A stretch of 64,000 bases of DNA from Brettanomyces bruxellensis (lineage: Eukaryota; Ascomycota; Pichiomycetes; Pichiales; Pichiaceae), in the NCBI RefSeq assembly GCF_011074885.1, contig NC_054689.1, positions 248,001 through 312,000 of the forward strand. The letters are read 5' to 3'. The notes under the pieces are model-generated. The model searched no databases, was not told where the DNA came from, and worked only from the letters and a program-made list of their open reading frames with translations. The translations under genes were made by a program, and so were the position numbers. This document shows positions 9,767-19,717 of this stretch, piece by piece (the first letter of the stretch is position 1; the number at the start of each line of letters is the position of its first letter).

Positions 9767-11212
9767 ATGAGTCTGACAGATTTGCCAGAGGATCTATCTT
9801 CGTCTATTTTTTCCCTTTCGGAGATCTTTCCCGATATACCTCTAGATTACATCCGTCGAGTACTGAAATCATACGATTACAATGCTGATAAAGCGACAGA
9901 AGAACTATTAAACTATAATCTTTTGGCATCTGAAGGTGCAAACACAAGTATCATAGTACCTACCAAGGGTACTGACGATGATATGTCGACAACAGAGTTG
10001 AATAAGTGCATTAAGCATATTGAATTTGTGGAAAAGGTTTTACAGATCTTGAAGTTGGATACCAAGTACACTGATTTTGTTACTGAAGTTGCTGCCGCAG
10101 ACAAATATAAATTGTATTTCGCAGTGTTTGATGTCATGACAAGGTTCAATGAGAAGGTCAAATTGAAACACAGTGCGCGTTCCGTACATAAAATTGGTGT
10201 CACTGCAAAACAGGAACATCGGGAAGAACCAATGAAGCCAGTAAGAAGAAGGGTTCAGGGTGGTTACACTTTATTAAATAAAGCAGCATCTGCGAATGTA
10301 ACGCCAGAAGTTTTTAGTGATACAACTCATAACGTTGATGATACTGACAGTTCAGATGCAGAATCTGATGATGACAACGATTCGGATTCACAGCCTGATA
10401 CTTTAGATTCGAAACTGCAGGAGCTGTATGCTATAAGAAACAGCAACAGCATTTTAAAGAGAATGCCAAGTGCTTTTTTCACTGAAGCCATGAAGTTTTT
10501 CAACAACGAGGTTGATCAGATCTTTTACGTGGCTGCATGCGTTGCTCCCACAAGTCCTCTTCAAGAAGAAATCAAAGAGCAGTCAGAAACTTTTGGAACT
10601 ACTCTTGCACAGCAGCTTCATTTGGATACAGATTTATCCGCCGGATCTAAGAAAATACGACGGCCGCATAAGTCTGGCAACGAGGGATTAAAGCCCTCAA
10701 AAGAAAGTTTTGAAAGAATGCCAAGGAATATTGCAGATTATCGATCTTTAATTGATCAGGCCCAGAAAATGATGAATTATGCATCGAACACAAGGCATAA
10801 CGGCGTTGCTGGATTTTATGCAAAAGAAGCTGCACATCGTTATGCTGTGGCAAGAGAATCATTTGCAACTGAACAAGTTTCTCTTTCACAGGCGAAGATA
10901 AACGAGGCCAAGCGTACAAACAAGCTTGATCTACACGGATTCGTGGTTAACAGTGCCGTTGCATGCTGCAGAAAAGTGTTAGCTGACTGGTGGAACGATG
11001 AGATTAAAAGTAGAGTTTACCACGGAGACAGTCTGAGATCTGAGAGGTGTGTTCGAGTTGAGGACTTCGTGCTTGTTACAGGCCGAGGTTTGCACAGTTC
11101 AGGAGGTGTGGCCAGGATAAAACCTGCAATCAAGAAATTCTTGGCCTCTAACCATTATTTATACGACGAGGAGAACTCGTACATCATTGTAACGGGAAAA
11201 AGACTACGCTAA
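9767..11212 (+). CDS. CUE2: Cue2-type endonuclease for no-go mRNA decay (CUE + Smr domains)
   Basis: Probable Cue2, the endonuclease that cleaves mRNA at collided ribosomes in no-go decay. The 481-residue product starts with a CUE ubiquitin-binding domain at about residues 16-54 (FPDIPLDYIRRVLKSYDYN, then a Leu-rich third helix). A long acidic and Ser-rich linker follows at about 180-230. The C-terminal Smr nuclease domain spans about 385-481, with the active-site motif LDLHG near 386 and the TGRGLHS motif near 433. S. cerevisiae Cue2 is 443 residues with the same order of domains. A helical Smr-associated segment precedes the catalytic domain (about 315-380, with YRSLIDQAQKMMNYAS). All motif residues expected for activity are present. 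The start is the first ATG after the intergenic region. Confidence 0.88.
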   Translation: MSLTDLPEDLSSSIFSLSEIFPDIPLDYIRRVLKSYDYNADKATEELLNYNLLASEGANTSIIVPTKGTDDDMSTTELNKCIKHIEFVEKVLQILKLDTKYTDFVTEVAAADKYKLYFAVFDVMTRFNEKVKLKHSARSVHKIGVTAKQEHREEPMKPVRRRVQGGYTLLNKAASANVTPEVFSDTTHNVDDTDSSDAESDDDNDSDSQPDTLDSKLQELYAIRNSNSILKRMPSAFFTEAMKFFNNEVDQIFYVAACVAPTSPLQEEIKEQSETFGTTLAQQLHLDTDLSAGSKKIRRPHKSGNEGLKPSKESFERMPRNIADYRSLIDQAQKMMNYASNTRHNGVAGFYAKEAAHRYAVARESFATEQVSLSQAKINEAKRTNKLDLHGFVVNSAVACCRKVLADWWNDEIKSRVYHGDSLRSERCVRVEDFVLVTGRGLHSSGGVARIKPAIKKFLASNHYLYDEENSYIIVTGKRLR

Positions 11213-11429
11213 AATTTGCTATACGAATACACGTCTAACTTCGCTGAATGTATCATTTCTATTGAACATGCCCTGATAAAAGGTGCCGGCAGGGATAATT
11301 GTCCGGCCACTTAATTAAATATACAAGATTCTAGATACCAACTTGACACCGCGACTGCCAATGTCAATATAATATCATGTAATGCAACAATTGGTATTGA
11401 TCTGTCGAAGTAGTGTAATTGTTGTATTT

Positions 11430-12053
11430 TCACTTCTTGCCAGCTGCCGAAGTGGCAGAAGCAGTTGCAGCATCGGCGGCAGCAGCAGCAGCAGCAGCAG
11501 CAGCCTTCTTCTTCTTCTTTGACTTGTCCTTTTGTGCAATCTTACCACCCAATTTCTGCACTTTGTAGTTTGATTCAAGAACATCCATCCATCCTTTACC
11601 TTCCTCATCTTTCTTCTTTGTGAAAATGCCTGTTTCCAATCTAATCTCGCGCTCCCTCTTCTCTTTCTCCCGCTGCTCCAATATATCTTCTTCTGTCTTA
11701 CCGGAATTCTCAAATGCTGCAAATTTGGCCTTGAATTTACTGAGCTTACCCTTAGCCTCGGCATCCAATAAACTAACATCCGGCTTAGATGGATTCCATA
11801 ATGGATTATTTCTCTGATCTGTAATCATCCTCAACTCCTCCCTTGGGTATTGTGATCTTCTTCGAATGACAGACCCATCCGAAAGCTCAATAAATGTGTT
11901 AAATTTGTAGTATATTGCTGGTCTAGCCTTACCTATACGGATCTTTTTCAATGGCCTTTGTGGTAGTGCGGACAAAATCTTAAGTGGTCCATTCGCATAG
12001 GATCTAGTAAGTGGCAACTTTGCCAGCTGTATCTTCAGTTGACTGCAGAACAT
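11430..12053 (-). CDS. MRPL36: Mitochondrial ribosomal protein bL31m
   Basis: Large-subunit mitoribosomal protein of the bL31 family (yeast Mrpl36). The 207-residue product has a short basic N terminus suited to mitochondrial import. The conserved core comes next: [26 protein letters not shown] and [11 protein letters not shown] (residues about 42-90), which matches the yeast protein closely. The C-terminal part is charged and ends in a lysine block and a run of 11 alanines encoded by a GCN microsatellite (plus-strand GCAGCA repeat, about 11477-11501). S. cerevisiae Mrpl36 is 177 residues. The Ala-rich tail is therefore likely a lineage-specific, length-variable extension. Confidence 0.93.
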   Translation of the reverse strand: MFCSQLKIQLAKLPLTRSYANGPLKILSALPQRPLKKIRIGKARPAIYYKFNTFIELSDGSVIRRRSQYPREELRMITDQRNNPLWNPSKPDVSLLDAEAKGKLSKFKAKFAAFENSGKTEEDILEQREKEKREREIRLETGIFTKKKDEEGKGWMDVLESNYKVQKLGGKIAQKDKSKKKKKAAAAAAAAAADAATASATSAAGKK

Positions 12054-12162
12054 GTCCAGTACAGTTTAGTAATGATAAAATGTGAAGTACTTTGGTTTGA
12101 GATGAGAGTCGCATGGTGGTGAACTCATGTCCTCGGTCAACGTATATCAAAATCGAAGTGGA

Positions 12163-12194
12163 TAAAAAAAATAAAAAAATAAAAAAATAAAAAA
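12163..12194. repeat. T(A)7-8 microsatellite
   Basis: About four units of a T followed by seven or eight A, immediately upstream of the first possible NVJ2 start. It probably acts as a nucleosome-excluding poly(dA:dT) element. Confidence 0.85.
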
Positions 12195-12206
12195 GTCGAT
12201 TAATTC

Positions 12207-12242
12207 ATGCGCTTCTTTACGCATGACTTTATGCGCATTTAA
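12207..12242 (+). other. Short upstream ORF overlapping the first NVJ2 ATG
   Basis: ATG followed by ten sense codons and TAA, in a different frame from NVJ2. It overlaps the in-frame ATG at 12223. If the transcript begins upstream of 12207, this uORF would divert scanning ribosomes past 12223. It is seen in sequence only; there is no evidence of translation. Confidence 0.4.
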
Positions 12243-12420
12243 CGCAAGATTGCTTTGCATTTTCTTGAAGGCTTGCGATATATCTGTCTTTCTCCTCATT
12301 TCATATTTCACCCTATTTGTAGTTCCAATTAATCTTAATATCCTGAATCACCCTCAAGGCCACACTGGCATCCTATTCAATTGCTTCTTTTGGAGTGTTA
12401 TTGGGCATCCTTACCTTAGT

Positions 12421-15045
12421 ATGAGTTGGCTACTATCCTATCTTCTTGTATACATCACTGGAGGTGTCACATTTATTCCATTACTTACATTTTTAATATG
12501 GTATTGTTCGAAGAGAGTGCCCACTTCGGAAGAAGGTCAGCATAAAGTTAAAATGGCCCACAGGGAACTGAAAAGTCAAAAGAAGGGAAACCCAAAGGGA
12601 TATAGCGAGTTCAAGGTTAACGAATTTCAATATCGGTCAGATCTAAATGTTGACACAGTTTTTAGCGGTTGGCTTACCGTTACAGATGAGCACTACAAAT
12701 TACCTCAAGTTCATCCGGATCATTACAAATCGAGTGCCACCTTTAGTGGGTCGGCAAAGATGGCAGATTCTGGTACAAATGAAAATGGTTTTATCAAAAT
12801 GGTTAGAGATATCGGCAGTCAAGATAGTGGAGAAGGAAGCAACGATACACCATCCGATGTTGATTCAAAGCAATTAAAGCAGGTCAGAAAGAAGAACAGA
12901 TTCTATTCTGTTCTCAAGCACGGCAATCTTTTTTTGTATCCAGATGCTTCTGAGAAGAATGTTCAACACGTGATTGTGATGAACAATTACTTTGTTTCAA
13001 TATGGCCTCATAATGTAACGGAAGGACGTCTATTTACAAAATCTACTTCCATATGCCTCTTGAAGAGGAGCATTGGTAAGCGTATGGATGATGGTTCCAT
13101 TGTTGAAAAGCCTTTCACCGAAAAGGAACTCACATACTTGTTTCAGCACTCCGGATCCAACACAGTTGTTCCTGCAGGTACATATTTCTTATATGCAGAT
13201 ACAAATGTTAAAAAGGAGGATTGGTATTTTGCTCTTCTCAGGGCCACATCTCTGGCACAGGCTGATCAAAATGATCATGAAGATTTGTTGAATCCTCGTG
13301 TGAGCGCAAAGCCTCTGTTTTTTAATACGGCAGACATGATTGATCTTATACAGACAATTAATTCGACAGAAAGTCAGGTCACCACTATGTGGATCAATGC
13401 AATCGTTGGTCGGCTTTTCCTTAGTGTATACCAAACTGCTCAATTTAAAGCATTTATCAGGATGAAACTTGAAGAAAAGCTTCAGAAGATACGCACACCC
13501 GGATTTCTTGATGAATTACAGGTTGGTCACATTGATGTGGGTAATTCGGCTCCATTTATCACTAGCCCAAAACTAAAGCAGCTTCTGCCAGATGGAACAC
13601 TCGTGGTGAGCTTTATTGCAGATTACTCGGGAGAAATGTGTGTGGAAATTTCCACCAAGGTGGTTTTGAATTTGGGATCTCACTTCAAAGAGAGGGAGAT
13701 TGATGTTAATTTGAGGGTTACATTGAAGCGGCTATATGGTCCGATGAAGGTTTATGTAAAGCCACCTCCAAGTGATAGATTATGGTACTGTTACGAAAGC
13801 ATGCCTAAAATGGACTTGGACATAGAGCCGGTTGTGAGTTCCCGATCGGTTAACTATAACGTTGTCACTAATATGATTGAGAAAAAGTTTAGGGAGGCCA
13901 TTCAGTCCAGTTTGGTGTATCCATTTATGGACGATTTTGTGTTCTTTAGGCCTGCTGACGAGATTTTCAGAGGAGGAATATGGGATCCAAGTCCTGTAAA
14001 ACGAATTAAACGGCATGATCACAAACAGATGCAAGATCAGAACACCGAAAATAAGATAAATGAAGGAAATAATGAGGATCGTGTGTCCGTTTTTGAATCA
14101 GTCGAAGATAAAATGGTTGATGATGCTTCTTCCGCCAGATTGAAGTTCCCATCGACATTGAGAAATACTCGTCGAATTACTCCGAAGACAAGCAGTTCTT
14201 CATTCTCTGTCCTGAATGTTTCCCCAAGACGTTTAAGTAGTATTTCTACTGCGGAATACAGTGGATCACAAGAAGAGAAAAGCGATCTCAGTATTGCGGC
14301 CACTCAAATCAAAAATGGTGTTTCGAATTCAGTCAGTAAGTTTAAATCTTGGTATTCTAAAAAGACTTCTAGTTCGTCTTATCCCACAAATGAAGTAAAA
14401 CTTGCACCTCAGATGATTTCCAACAGGAGAAAAAGAGGTTCAAGTGCATCTTCCTCTCCTAGTATCAAATCAAAAGCCTTTGAGCGTCAGTTTGGAGCGT
14501 ATCCACCTTCTTCTCCTAGTATCTCTCGTCCGGAGATGTTTATCAGTGAAAGAATGAGAACAGGTCGTCAAATGAATGCTGATTCTTCATATTCTGGTCA
14601 GCAAACACAGGGTGTATCGACTGCTGTTGAGCAGATAAAGGATGAATCCTTAAACAGAAGACTGCCATCTCTTCCATCTGATTCTTCTGAATCCGTAGAA
14701 AGTGAGGGCATTCACGATTCCATAGAAGAAGAGAACCTAGAAAAAAATTATAGTGTTGAAGAGGATCAACAAGACAACGTTGAGCAGACTTCTTCAACAT
14801 CAACTTCGAAATCTTCAACAACCTCGAAATCATCGGAGCTCAATAACGTGGAAAGTTCGTTGTCTGGAAAAGAATCCGTGCGCTCGGATATTCCAAAAAG
14901 TCCTGCTGAAAATGAAAATGCCAAAGTTATTCAAGACGATTCTAAGACAGCAGTTGAAACCACTTCAAACCCACCGGAGTTACCCGTTAGAACCAGAACA
15001 TTGTCCCGAAAGCCACCTCCCCAGCTACCACCCCGTTCCAATTAA
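12421..15045 (+). CDS. NVJ2: Nvj2/TEX2-like ER lipid-transfer protein (PH + SMP domains)
   Basis: Orthologue of Nvj2, an ER protein of nuclear-vacuole junctions and ER-Golgi contacts that moves lipids, including ceramide, through its SMP domain. From the ATG at 12421 the product has 874 residues. An N-terminal membrane segment at about residues 3-27 (LVYITGGVTFIPLLTFLIW) matches the start of S. cerevisiae Nvj2. A PH-like region follows (about 120-280, with RFYSVLKHGNLFLY). The SMP domain covers about 300-520 (MWINAIVGRLFLS, IRTPGFLDELQVG, NYNVVTNMIEKKF). The long Ser-rich disordered tail ends in a proline motif, PPQLPPRSN. The reading frame stays open upstream to an ATG at 12223, which would add 66 hydrophobic residues. 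I prefer 12421 because it aligns with the known N terminus. Confidence 0.9.
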   Translation: MSWLLSYLLVYITGGVTFIPLLTFLIWYCSKRVPTSEEGQHKVKMAHRELKSQKKGNPKGYSEFKVNEFQYRSDLNVDTVFSGWLTVTDEHYKLPQVHPDHYKSSATFSGSAKMADSGTNENGFIKMVRDIGSQDSGEGSNDTPSDVDSKQLKQVRKKNRFYSVLKHGNLFLYPDASEKNVQHVIVMNNYFVSIWPHNVTEGRLFTKSTSICLLKRSIGKRMDDGSIVEKPFTEKELTYLFQHSGSNTVVPAGTYFLYADTNVKKEDWYFALLRATSLAQADQNDHEDLLNPRVSAKPLFFNTADMIDLIQTINSTESQVTTMWINAIVGRLFLSVYQTAQFKAFIRMKLEEKLQKIRTPGFLDELQVGHIDVGNSAPFITSPKLKQLLPDGTLVVSFIADYSGEMCVEISTKVVLNLGSHFKEREIDVNLRVTLKRLYGPMKVYVKPPPSDRLWYCYESMPKMDLDIEPVVSSRSVNYNVVTNMIEKKFREAIQSSLVYPFMDDFVFFRPADEIFRGGIWDPSPVKRIKRHDHKQMQDQNTENKINEGNNEDRVSVFESVEDKMVDDASSARLKFPSTLRNTRRITPKTSSSSFSVLNVSPRRLSSISTAEYSGSQEEKSDLSIAATQIKNGVSNSVSKFKSWYSKKTSSSSYPTNEVKLAPQMISNRRKRGSSASSSPSIKSKAFERQFGAYPPSSPSISRPEMFISERMRTGRQMNADSSYSGQQTQGVSTAVEQIKDESLNRRLPSLPSDSSESVESEGIHDSIEEENLEKNYSVEEDQQDNVEQTSSTSTSKSSTTSKSSELNNVESSLSGKESVRSDIPKSPAENENAKVIQDDSKTAVETTSNPPELPVRTRTLSRKPPPQLPPRSN

Positions 15046-15169
15046 TATTATATATGCATAATTTCAGCTTCGAAGTATAATAAGCATCGTTGTTAATAAA
15101 TCAATATAAATTATATTTTCTCTCTATCGTAGTAATACATCTATCATTTAATTATACATGAATTTTTAT

Positions 15170-18100
15170 TTATGTTTGTCTCTCTGAAAGACTCATTAAT
15201 TTTTCTTTTGGAATCTTAAGAGTAACAATTTTGGACTCTGTTTTCAGCATAGGAGCAGCATTATCAGCCTTTTGGCCGAAATCTTCAACGTCAGACGCCC
15301 ATATTTCTTTTGATATTAAATTAAACCTGAGGTATCTGATCGGCAATATTGAACTTTGCTTAATCAGATGAAGTTTCGATCTTTTGGGTGCACCTGGGAG
15401 AATTGTTCCTGGTTTGAATCTCAGGGTAATCTTTAAAGATTGATCCATACGACTGACGAGAACTTTCTTCCTCTCCTGAGTTTTCACTGTAATTTGATTT
15501 TCCATTTTCACTGCTAACTTTTTAGGATTACTCGTTGTCAATGTTAACCGTGAAGTTGTCTTTTCTGGATGACGTGCTTTCACTTTTAAAACCGGGTTCG
15601 TGAATGTTGTCTTCAATTGGATTGATGGGATCTGGATTGTTAGTCTTCCCTCTCTCTTCAATGTAACAGGGAACTTTTTATTTGGTTCGACATCCTTTTC
15701 ATTCCAACGGGCAACGACCTTCTTATCAGCAGGTAAATCAGTCTTGATTTTAAAAGAGTTTTCAGCCGGATATAGCAAGGCAATCGCGTCCAAAAGATCA
15801 CGCTTAATGCCAATTGGCAAAAGACAAGAATGAACGGCATCCCATAAAATATCCTTAAGACCGCTCTTATCAGCAATAACATTGCGTAATATTTCAATAC
15901 GGCCATTGATTGTTTTTCTGGCCATCTGAATTTTTCGAGATTCCATTATATCGTTCGTCGATTCCTCCTGAATAATGGACAAGCCAGAGCTCATTGTGCC
16001 GTTTGAATTTCTGACCTGTGATTCAACATGATTGATACCTTGAGAGTTCTCATGGCTTGGTTCAGCATCAACAAGGGTTCCTTCATTAGCTTCTGACCCA
16101 ATAGATTCAACAAAAAGCTCACCAAGCGACTCTTTCAAGTACTCACTTTTCTCAAGTTTCAGTGTGACAAATAGCAATCTTAACACAGCTGTGTTTCTCA
16201 AACCACCAAGTAGTAGTAATGCTCGAAATGCCATAAGTCTAATTTCCGTGTCATTCCTTGGATGCGTGTATTTGATGAGTTCCTCGAACCTCAACTTAAT
16301 CAAGCCCCGCTTACAAAGATTTAATTTCTCCTCAAAGGCGGTGACCGTTATGCAGTTGTGATAGGAAGATTGTAGTCCATCCATCTTCACTGCACGGTTA
16401 ATTTCCATCATTGCCTCGCGAGAAATTTCTAAACCTATGTCGGTCGTAGCTTCTACATTATCCAATACGGAAACTTTGTGATTCGGAAGAAACTTCTTGG
16501 AGTGTTCAATGATCAGGGATAACGATCTCAACATCTCGCAAACAAACAGAGAGTCGTCAAACTCATTATCCATGTTATCATTGTATCGGAAGATGGTTAA
16601 GATAATTTTCTTCAACTCAATAGGAGAATCGCCATCTTGATTTCTGACTTCGGAAAGACTTTGAACGATTGACTTCATCACAAGCATATCTGTGTAGCAT
16701 GAAAAATCGTTTGGAAGGGGGTGGTATTCCTTAGGATCAAACTCATCATACGAAGAAGCAGAATTATGATTGTAGCAATAGCACCTCTTAAATGCCCGCA
16801 ACAAGTATCTCATTCCAATATGATCATTATCCTCGCTAGATATTCTTGCCAAGGCATGTGCCGCCTCGATTCTAACACCATAAAAATACCTGGTGTCAAG
16901 AAGTGTTCGCAACAAGATATTGGCAAAGTGTAACTTGGGCCTCACAATGTTTCCAAAATATTGCACTGCTTCCATTTGTGCGTCCACATCTCTATCCTGT
17001 TGAAGCATTGACTCCTGCATCTCATCACTAACGTTAATGTGCTTCTCACATATCCATTCATTATCAGCATCAAATCGCATCCACTCAAAAGCATACGACT
17101 GCATTTCTGCAATATTTGTACTTTCATCTGTGGCATCTTCCTTCAATCCCCATTTTGCAGCCTCAGATGAGGTCATAAGAATGTCTCCCAAATACCCTTC
17201 AGAGTTTGAGCTTTTGTTTTCCTCTGAATCGTCTAGAAGTCCCTCCTTCCGTCTCCGTGTTCTTCTGTACTTGGTATTGTATTGAATGTCAAACTTCGTG
17301 TAAGGCTCTCTAATATATAAAATATGCTCGTAAGGCGTTCCGTCTGCCTCATGAATACGAATTGTGATTGGACCTGTGAAGGCAGGTAACGGCTCAAAAG
17401 ATTCCTCACCGGTTACCATTTGGTCTGCCTCATCAATAAAATACTTATTCTTGAACTGCTGGACGTATCTTCTCATTTCAGGCAAGGTCAATTCCTCGTC
17501 ATTTTCAACAGCCAAACGTTTCATTTTTGTAGAGGATTGTGTCTGTCTGATAGACATCTCGATAAACATGCGCTTCTTGTTAAACTTTTGACTGATTGTA
17601 AATCTGGGAACTCCGGGATTGTGAACCCAGTTTTCAAAGAATCCATCTAGTTTATGATGAACGACTTTCTCGCATACATGTTGGAAGTGAGAAGTTGAGA
17701 GACAATTTCCGTGTGCCAAGTCATTGGACATGGCCTGTAAGAATATCTTTGGAATAACACGTGAAAGACCAAATGATCTGTCGGTGCGCACCATTCGTTG
17801 ATTCAATATGTAAAGGATTAAAGGCGCCTTTAGCCTCAAAAACTCCAAGTCGAGATGCCAGTTAATGGGAAATCTGAAATGTTGATTGGACATTGGCCTC
17901 TTGTTGATGTCCAATCGGCATAGCAACTCGGATTTCTGCCTGATCATGTACTTGAACATGTTGACTCCATAAAGCTTCTTCAAGAATTGAAGCGACATGT
18001 AGCCGGCAAGCCCAGTTGTACACCAGATATCGTTGAGCGACTTTGGAAGTACATTCACACCTGAATACTGTTCCGCAAGTGCTGAAGAGAGGATGTCTGT

Positions 18101-19717
18101 CGTTTTAAAAGATGGTTCAATAAGTCTTGGACCGTAAAGAAGCTTGTCACTGGCAATGGTCATTCCAGCAAATGTGCACAGATCGGATGGGAAATCTTCA
18201 AGGAAGACAACTGTGTAGCTGGTAAATGGAAATGAGCTGAACTCCTTCGAGTAGAAGTTGAGCGCCTTGTACATAAACAAGGTTGAATTTACCACCTCCT
18301 CCCTGCGGCCGGGAAGAAAGTAATACATGGTAGGGACCTTGTTTGAGTTTGCTTCCATCGACATGTCCAAAGGCTCTTCATTCTCATCGGCAAAAGAGGC
18401 TAAAAACGCCTTTCTAGGAACAAGCTTACCATTTGAAGGCGATGGCTCAAGTAAAGGAACCTTTTCAAATGGACCGATGGCAAATCCCAGGTGGTGGGCA
18501 GAAACAGGGTTGTAGAACTGAAAATTAACCACCTTCTTACTCATATCGACCTTATGGGGTGTCTCTTTGAAACTCACCAAGTCTGGGACTGCAACAACAA
18601 TCTGGCGACTTTCATCCACTCCGTTATCGGAACTTTCGTCGGGTTTGTTGTCATCTGCACTTAAATCTTTATCTGTGGTTTCTTCATCATTTTCGCCCTT
18701 TTCAGTATCTTCATCTTTAGCACCATTATCCACTTTACTTCCACCCACCTCCACCTTCGACTCACCATCAGCATCAACATCAGCATCATCCTCGTCCATT
18801 TCCTCAAGCTGGATCTGCCTCAACGCCTCCTCTGCCTCTTTAGTGCCTATAATCTTCTCCCTTCCAATATCCCCGATTGTCTTCGGAACAACAATGTTGA
18901 TATCCCAGGCCGGCTTCTCGTTGAAGTTGTCTATACAAGGGACCCACGTGCTAGCACTGGTGTGTAGATCATTGTTGAAAGTGTAGCAGAACCAGCGATC
19001 TCTAGGAATGCTTGTATTTCGTCCACCAAAGAACCTGATACCATTTCGACTGTTCTTCACGGTGTATATAATCTTCAAATTGAGCGGCGTGTAGACCCTG
19101 TCGGAGTTCATCAAGCTATTTGCAGTGACTGGAGTGCCGTTTATAGACCTTGTGGTACCCATTGGAGATGAAAGTGTAGGTCTGGATGCATTCGACTGCA
19201 GACGCAAGTTGATACTGTCGGGAATTTTGATCACTAGCTCCGAAGTTTGCCGTTGCTGGGCTGCCGATGGATGGTCTGAGTTGTTTTGGTCTGAATACAG
19301 CGGATAAAACTTCCCCCTGTAGAGATGATGCTGTGATATTGAAATGTTGTCAGAATTAATTTCGGTGTATGGATTGTACTTGTAATCGGCCAAAACAGGA
19401 TTCTCCGGGTCGTTCATGTATTCATCATTCTGCGAAAAGTCACCGTAATTGAAGTTTGCCCGCCGCTGATTGATAATGACCGACTTGATTTGAATATTCC
19501 GGCAATCTAGCTTTATCTCTTTCAAAGATGACTCCAATGGAAGTGCTGTGATTTCCGTTTCTCCGTATATTGTCCTTTCCGCTAGATCAATATCCAATGT
19601 CACCTTCTGGTATCCAACCCTAAAGTGCTGGCTGGGAACCTTTTCCACTTCATGTTTGTGATGACGATGAAGCCCCCTATGGCTACCCACTGAAGGGTAA
19701 TCTGCAACGATAGACAT
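15170..19717 (-). CDS. TAF2: TFIID subunit TAF2
   Basis: TBP-associated factor 2 (yeast Taf2/Tsm1), the TFIID subunit that contacts initiator DNA. The 1515-residue product has the M1-aminopeptidase-like fold over about residues 35-800. The gluzincin motifs are degenerate: the GAMEN position reads FAGMT, and the HExxH region reads AEQYSGVN. Catalysis is therefore lost, as expected for TAF2. HEAT-like helices follow (about 900-1220). The C-terminal part is basic (about 1330-1480). An Asp/Glu-rich insert of about 65 residues (305-375) interrupts the N-terminal domain. S. cerevisiae TAF2 has 1407 residues. The stop lies only 124 bp from the NVJ2 stop (convergent genes). The ATG at 19717 is the first in frame. 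Confidence 0.94.
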   Translation of the reverse strand: MSIVADYPSVGSHRGLHRHHKHEVEKVPSQHFRVGYQKVTLDIDLAERTIYGETEITALPLESSLKEIKLDCRNIQIKSVIINQRRANFNYGDFSQNDEYMNDPENPVLADYKYNPYTEINSDNISISQHHLYRGKFYPLYSDQNNSDHPSAAQQRQTSELVIKIPDSINLRLQSNASRPTLSSPMGTTRSINGTPVTANSLMNSDRVYTPLNLKIIYTVKNSRNGIRFFGGRNTSIPRDRWFCYTFNNDLHTSASTWVPCIDNFNEKPAWDINIVVPKTIGDIGREKIIGTKEAEEALRQIQLEEMDEDDADVDADGESKVEVGGSKVDNGAKDEDTEKGENDEETTDKDLSADDNKPDESSDNGVDESRQIVVAVPDLVSFKETPHKVDMSKKVVNFQFYNPVSAHHLGFAIGPFEKVPLLEPSPSNGKLVPRKAFLASFADENEEPLDMSMEANSNKVPTMYYFLPGRREEVVNSTLFMYKALNFYSKEFSSFPFTSYTVVFLEDFPSDLCTFAGMTIASDKLLYGPRLIEPSFKTTDILSSALAEQYSGVNVLPKSLNDIWCTTGLAGYMSLQFLKKLYGVNMFKYMIRQKSELLCRLDINKRPMSNQHFRFPINWHLDLEFLRLKAPLILYILNQRMVRTDRSFGLSRVIPKIFLQAMSNDLAHGNCLSTSHFQHVCEKVVHHKLDGFFENWVHNPGVPRFTISQKFNKKRMFIEMSIRQTQSSTKMKRLAVENDEELTLPEMRRYVQQFKNKYFIDEADQMVTGEESFEPLPAFTGPITIRIHEADGTPYEHILYIREPYTKFDIQYNTKYRRTRRRKEGLLDDSEENKSSNSEGYLGDILMTSSEAAKWGLKEDATDESTNIAEMQSYAFEWMRFDADNEWICEKHINVSDEMQESMLQQDRDVDAQMEAVQYFGNIVRPKLHFANILLRTLLDTRYFYGVRIEAAHALARISSEDNDHIGMRYLLRAFKRCYCYNHNSASSYDEFDPKEYHPLPNDFSCYTDMLVMKSIVQSLSEVRNQDGDSPIELKKIILTIFRYNDNMDNEFDDSLFVCEMLRSLSLIIEHSKKFLPNHKVSVLDNVEATTDIGLEISREAMMEINRAVKMDGLQSSYHNCITVTAFEEKLNLCKRGLIKLRFEELIKYTHPRNDTEIRLMAFRALLLLGGLRNTAVLRLLFVTLKLEKSEYLKESLGELFVESIGSEANEGTLVDAEPSHENSQGINHVESQVRNSNGTMSSGLSIIQEESTNDIMESRKIQMARKTINGRIEILRNVIADKSGLKDILWDAVHSCLLPIGIKRDLLDAIALLYPAENSFKIKTDLPADKKVVARWNEKDVEPNKKFPVTLKREGRLTIQIPSIQLKTTFTNPVLKVKARHPEKTTSRLTLTTSNPKKLAVKMENQITVKTQERKKVLVSRMDQSLKITLRFKPGTILPGAPKRSKLHLIKQSSILPIRYLRFNLISKEIWASDVEDFGQKADNAAPMLKTESKIVTLKIPKEKLMSLSERQT

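Larger units (their letters stand above)
12054..12420. other. MRPL36 / NVJ2 divergent region with upstream open frame
   Basis: Divergent promoter region. It contains a microsatellite of four T(A)7-8 units (12163-12194), an 11-codon uORF (12207-12242), and a 66-codon stretch from an ATG at 12223 that is open and in frame with NVJ2. Whether that stretch is leader or coding is discussed under NVJ2. Confidence 0.6.
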
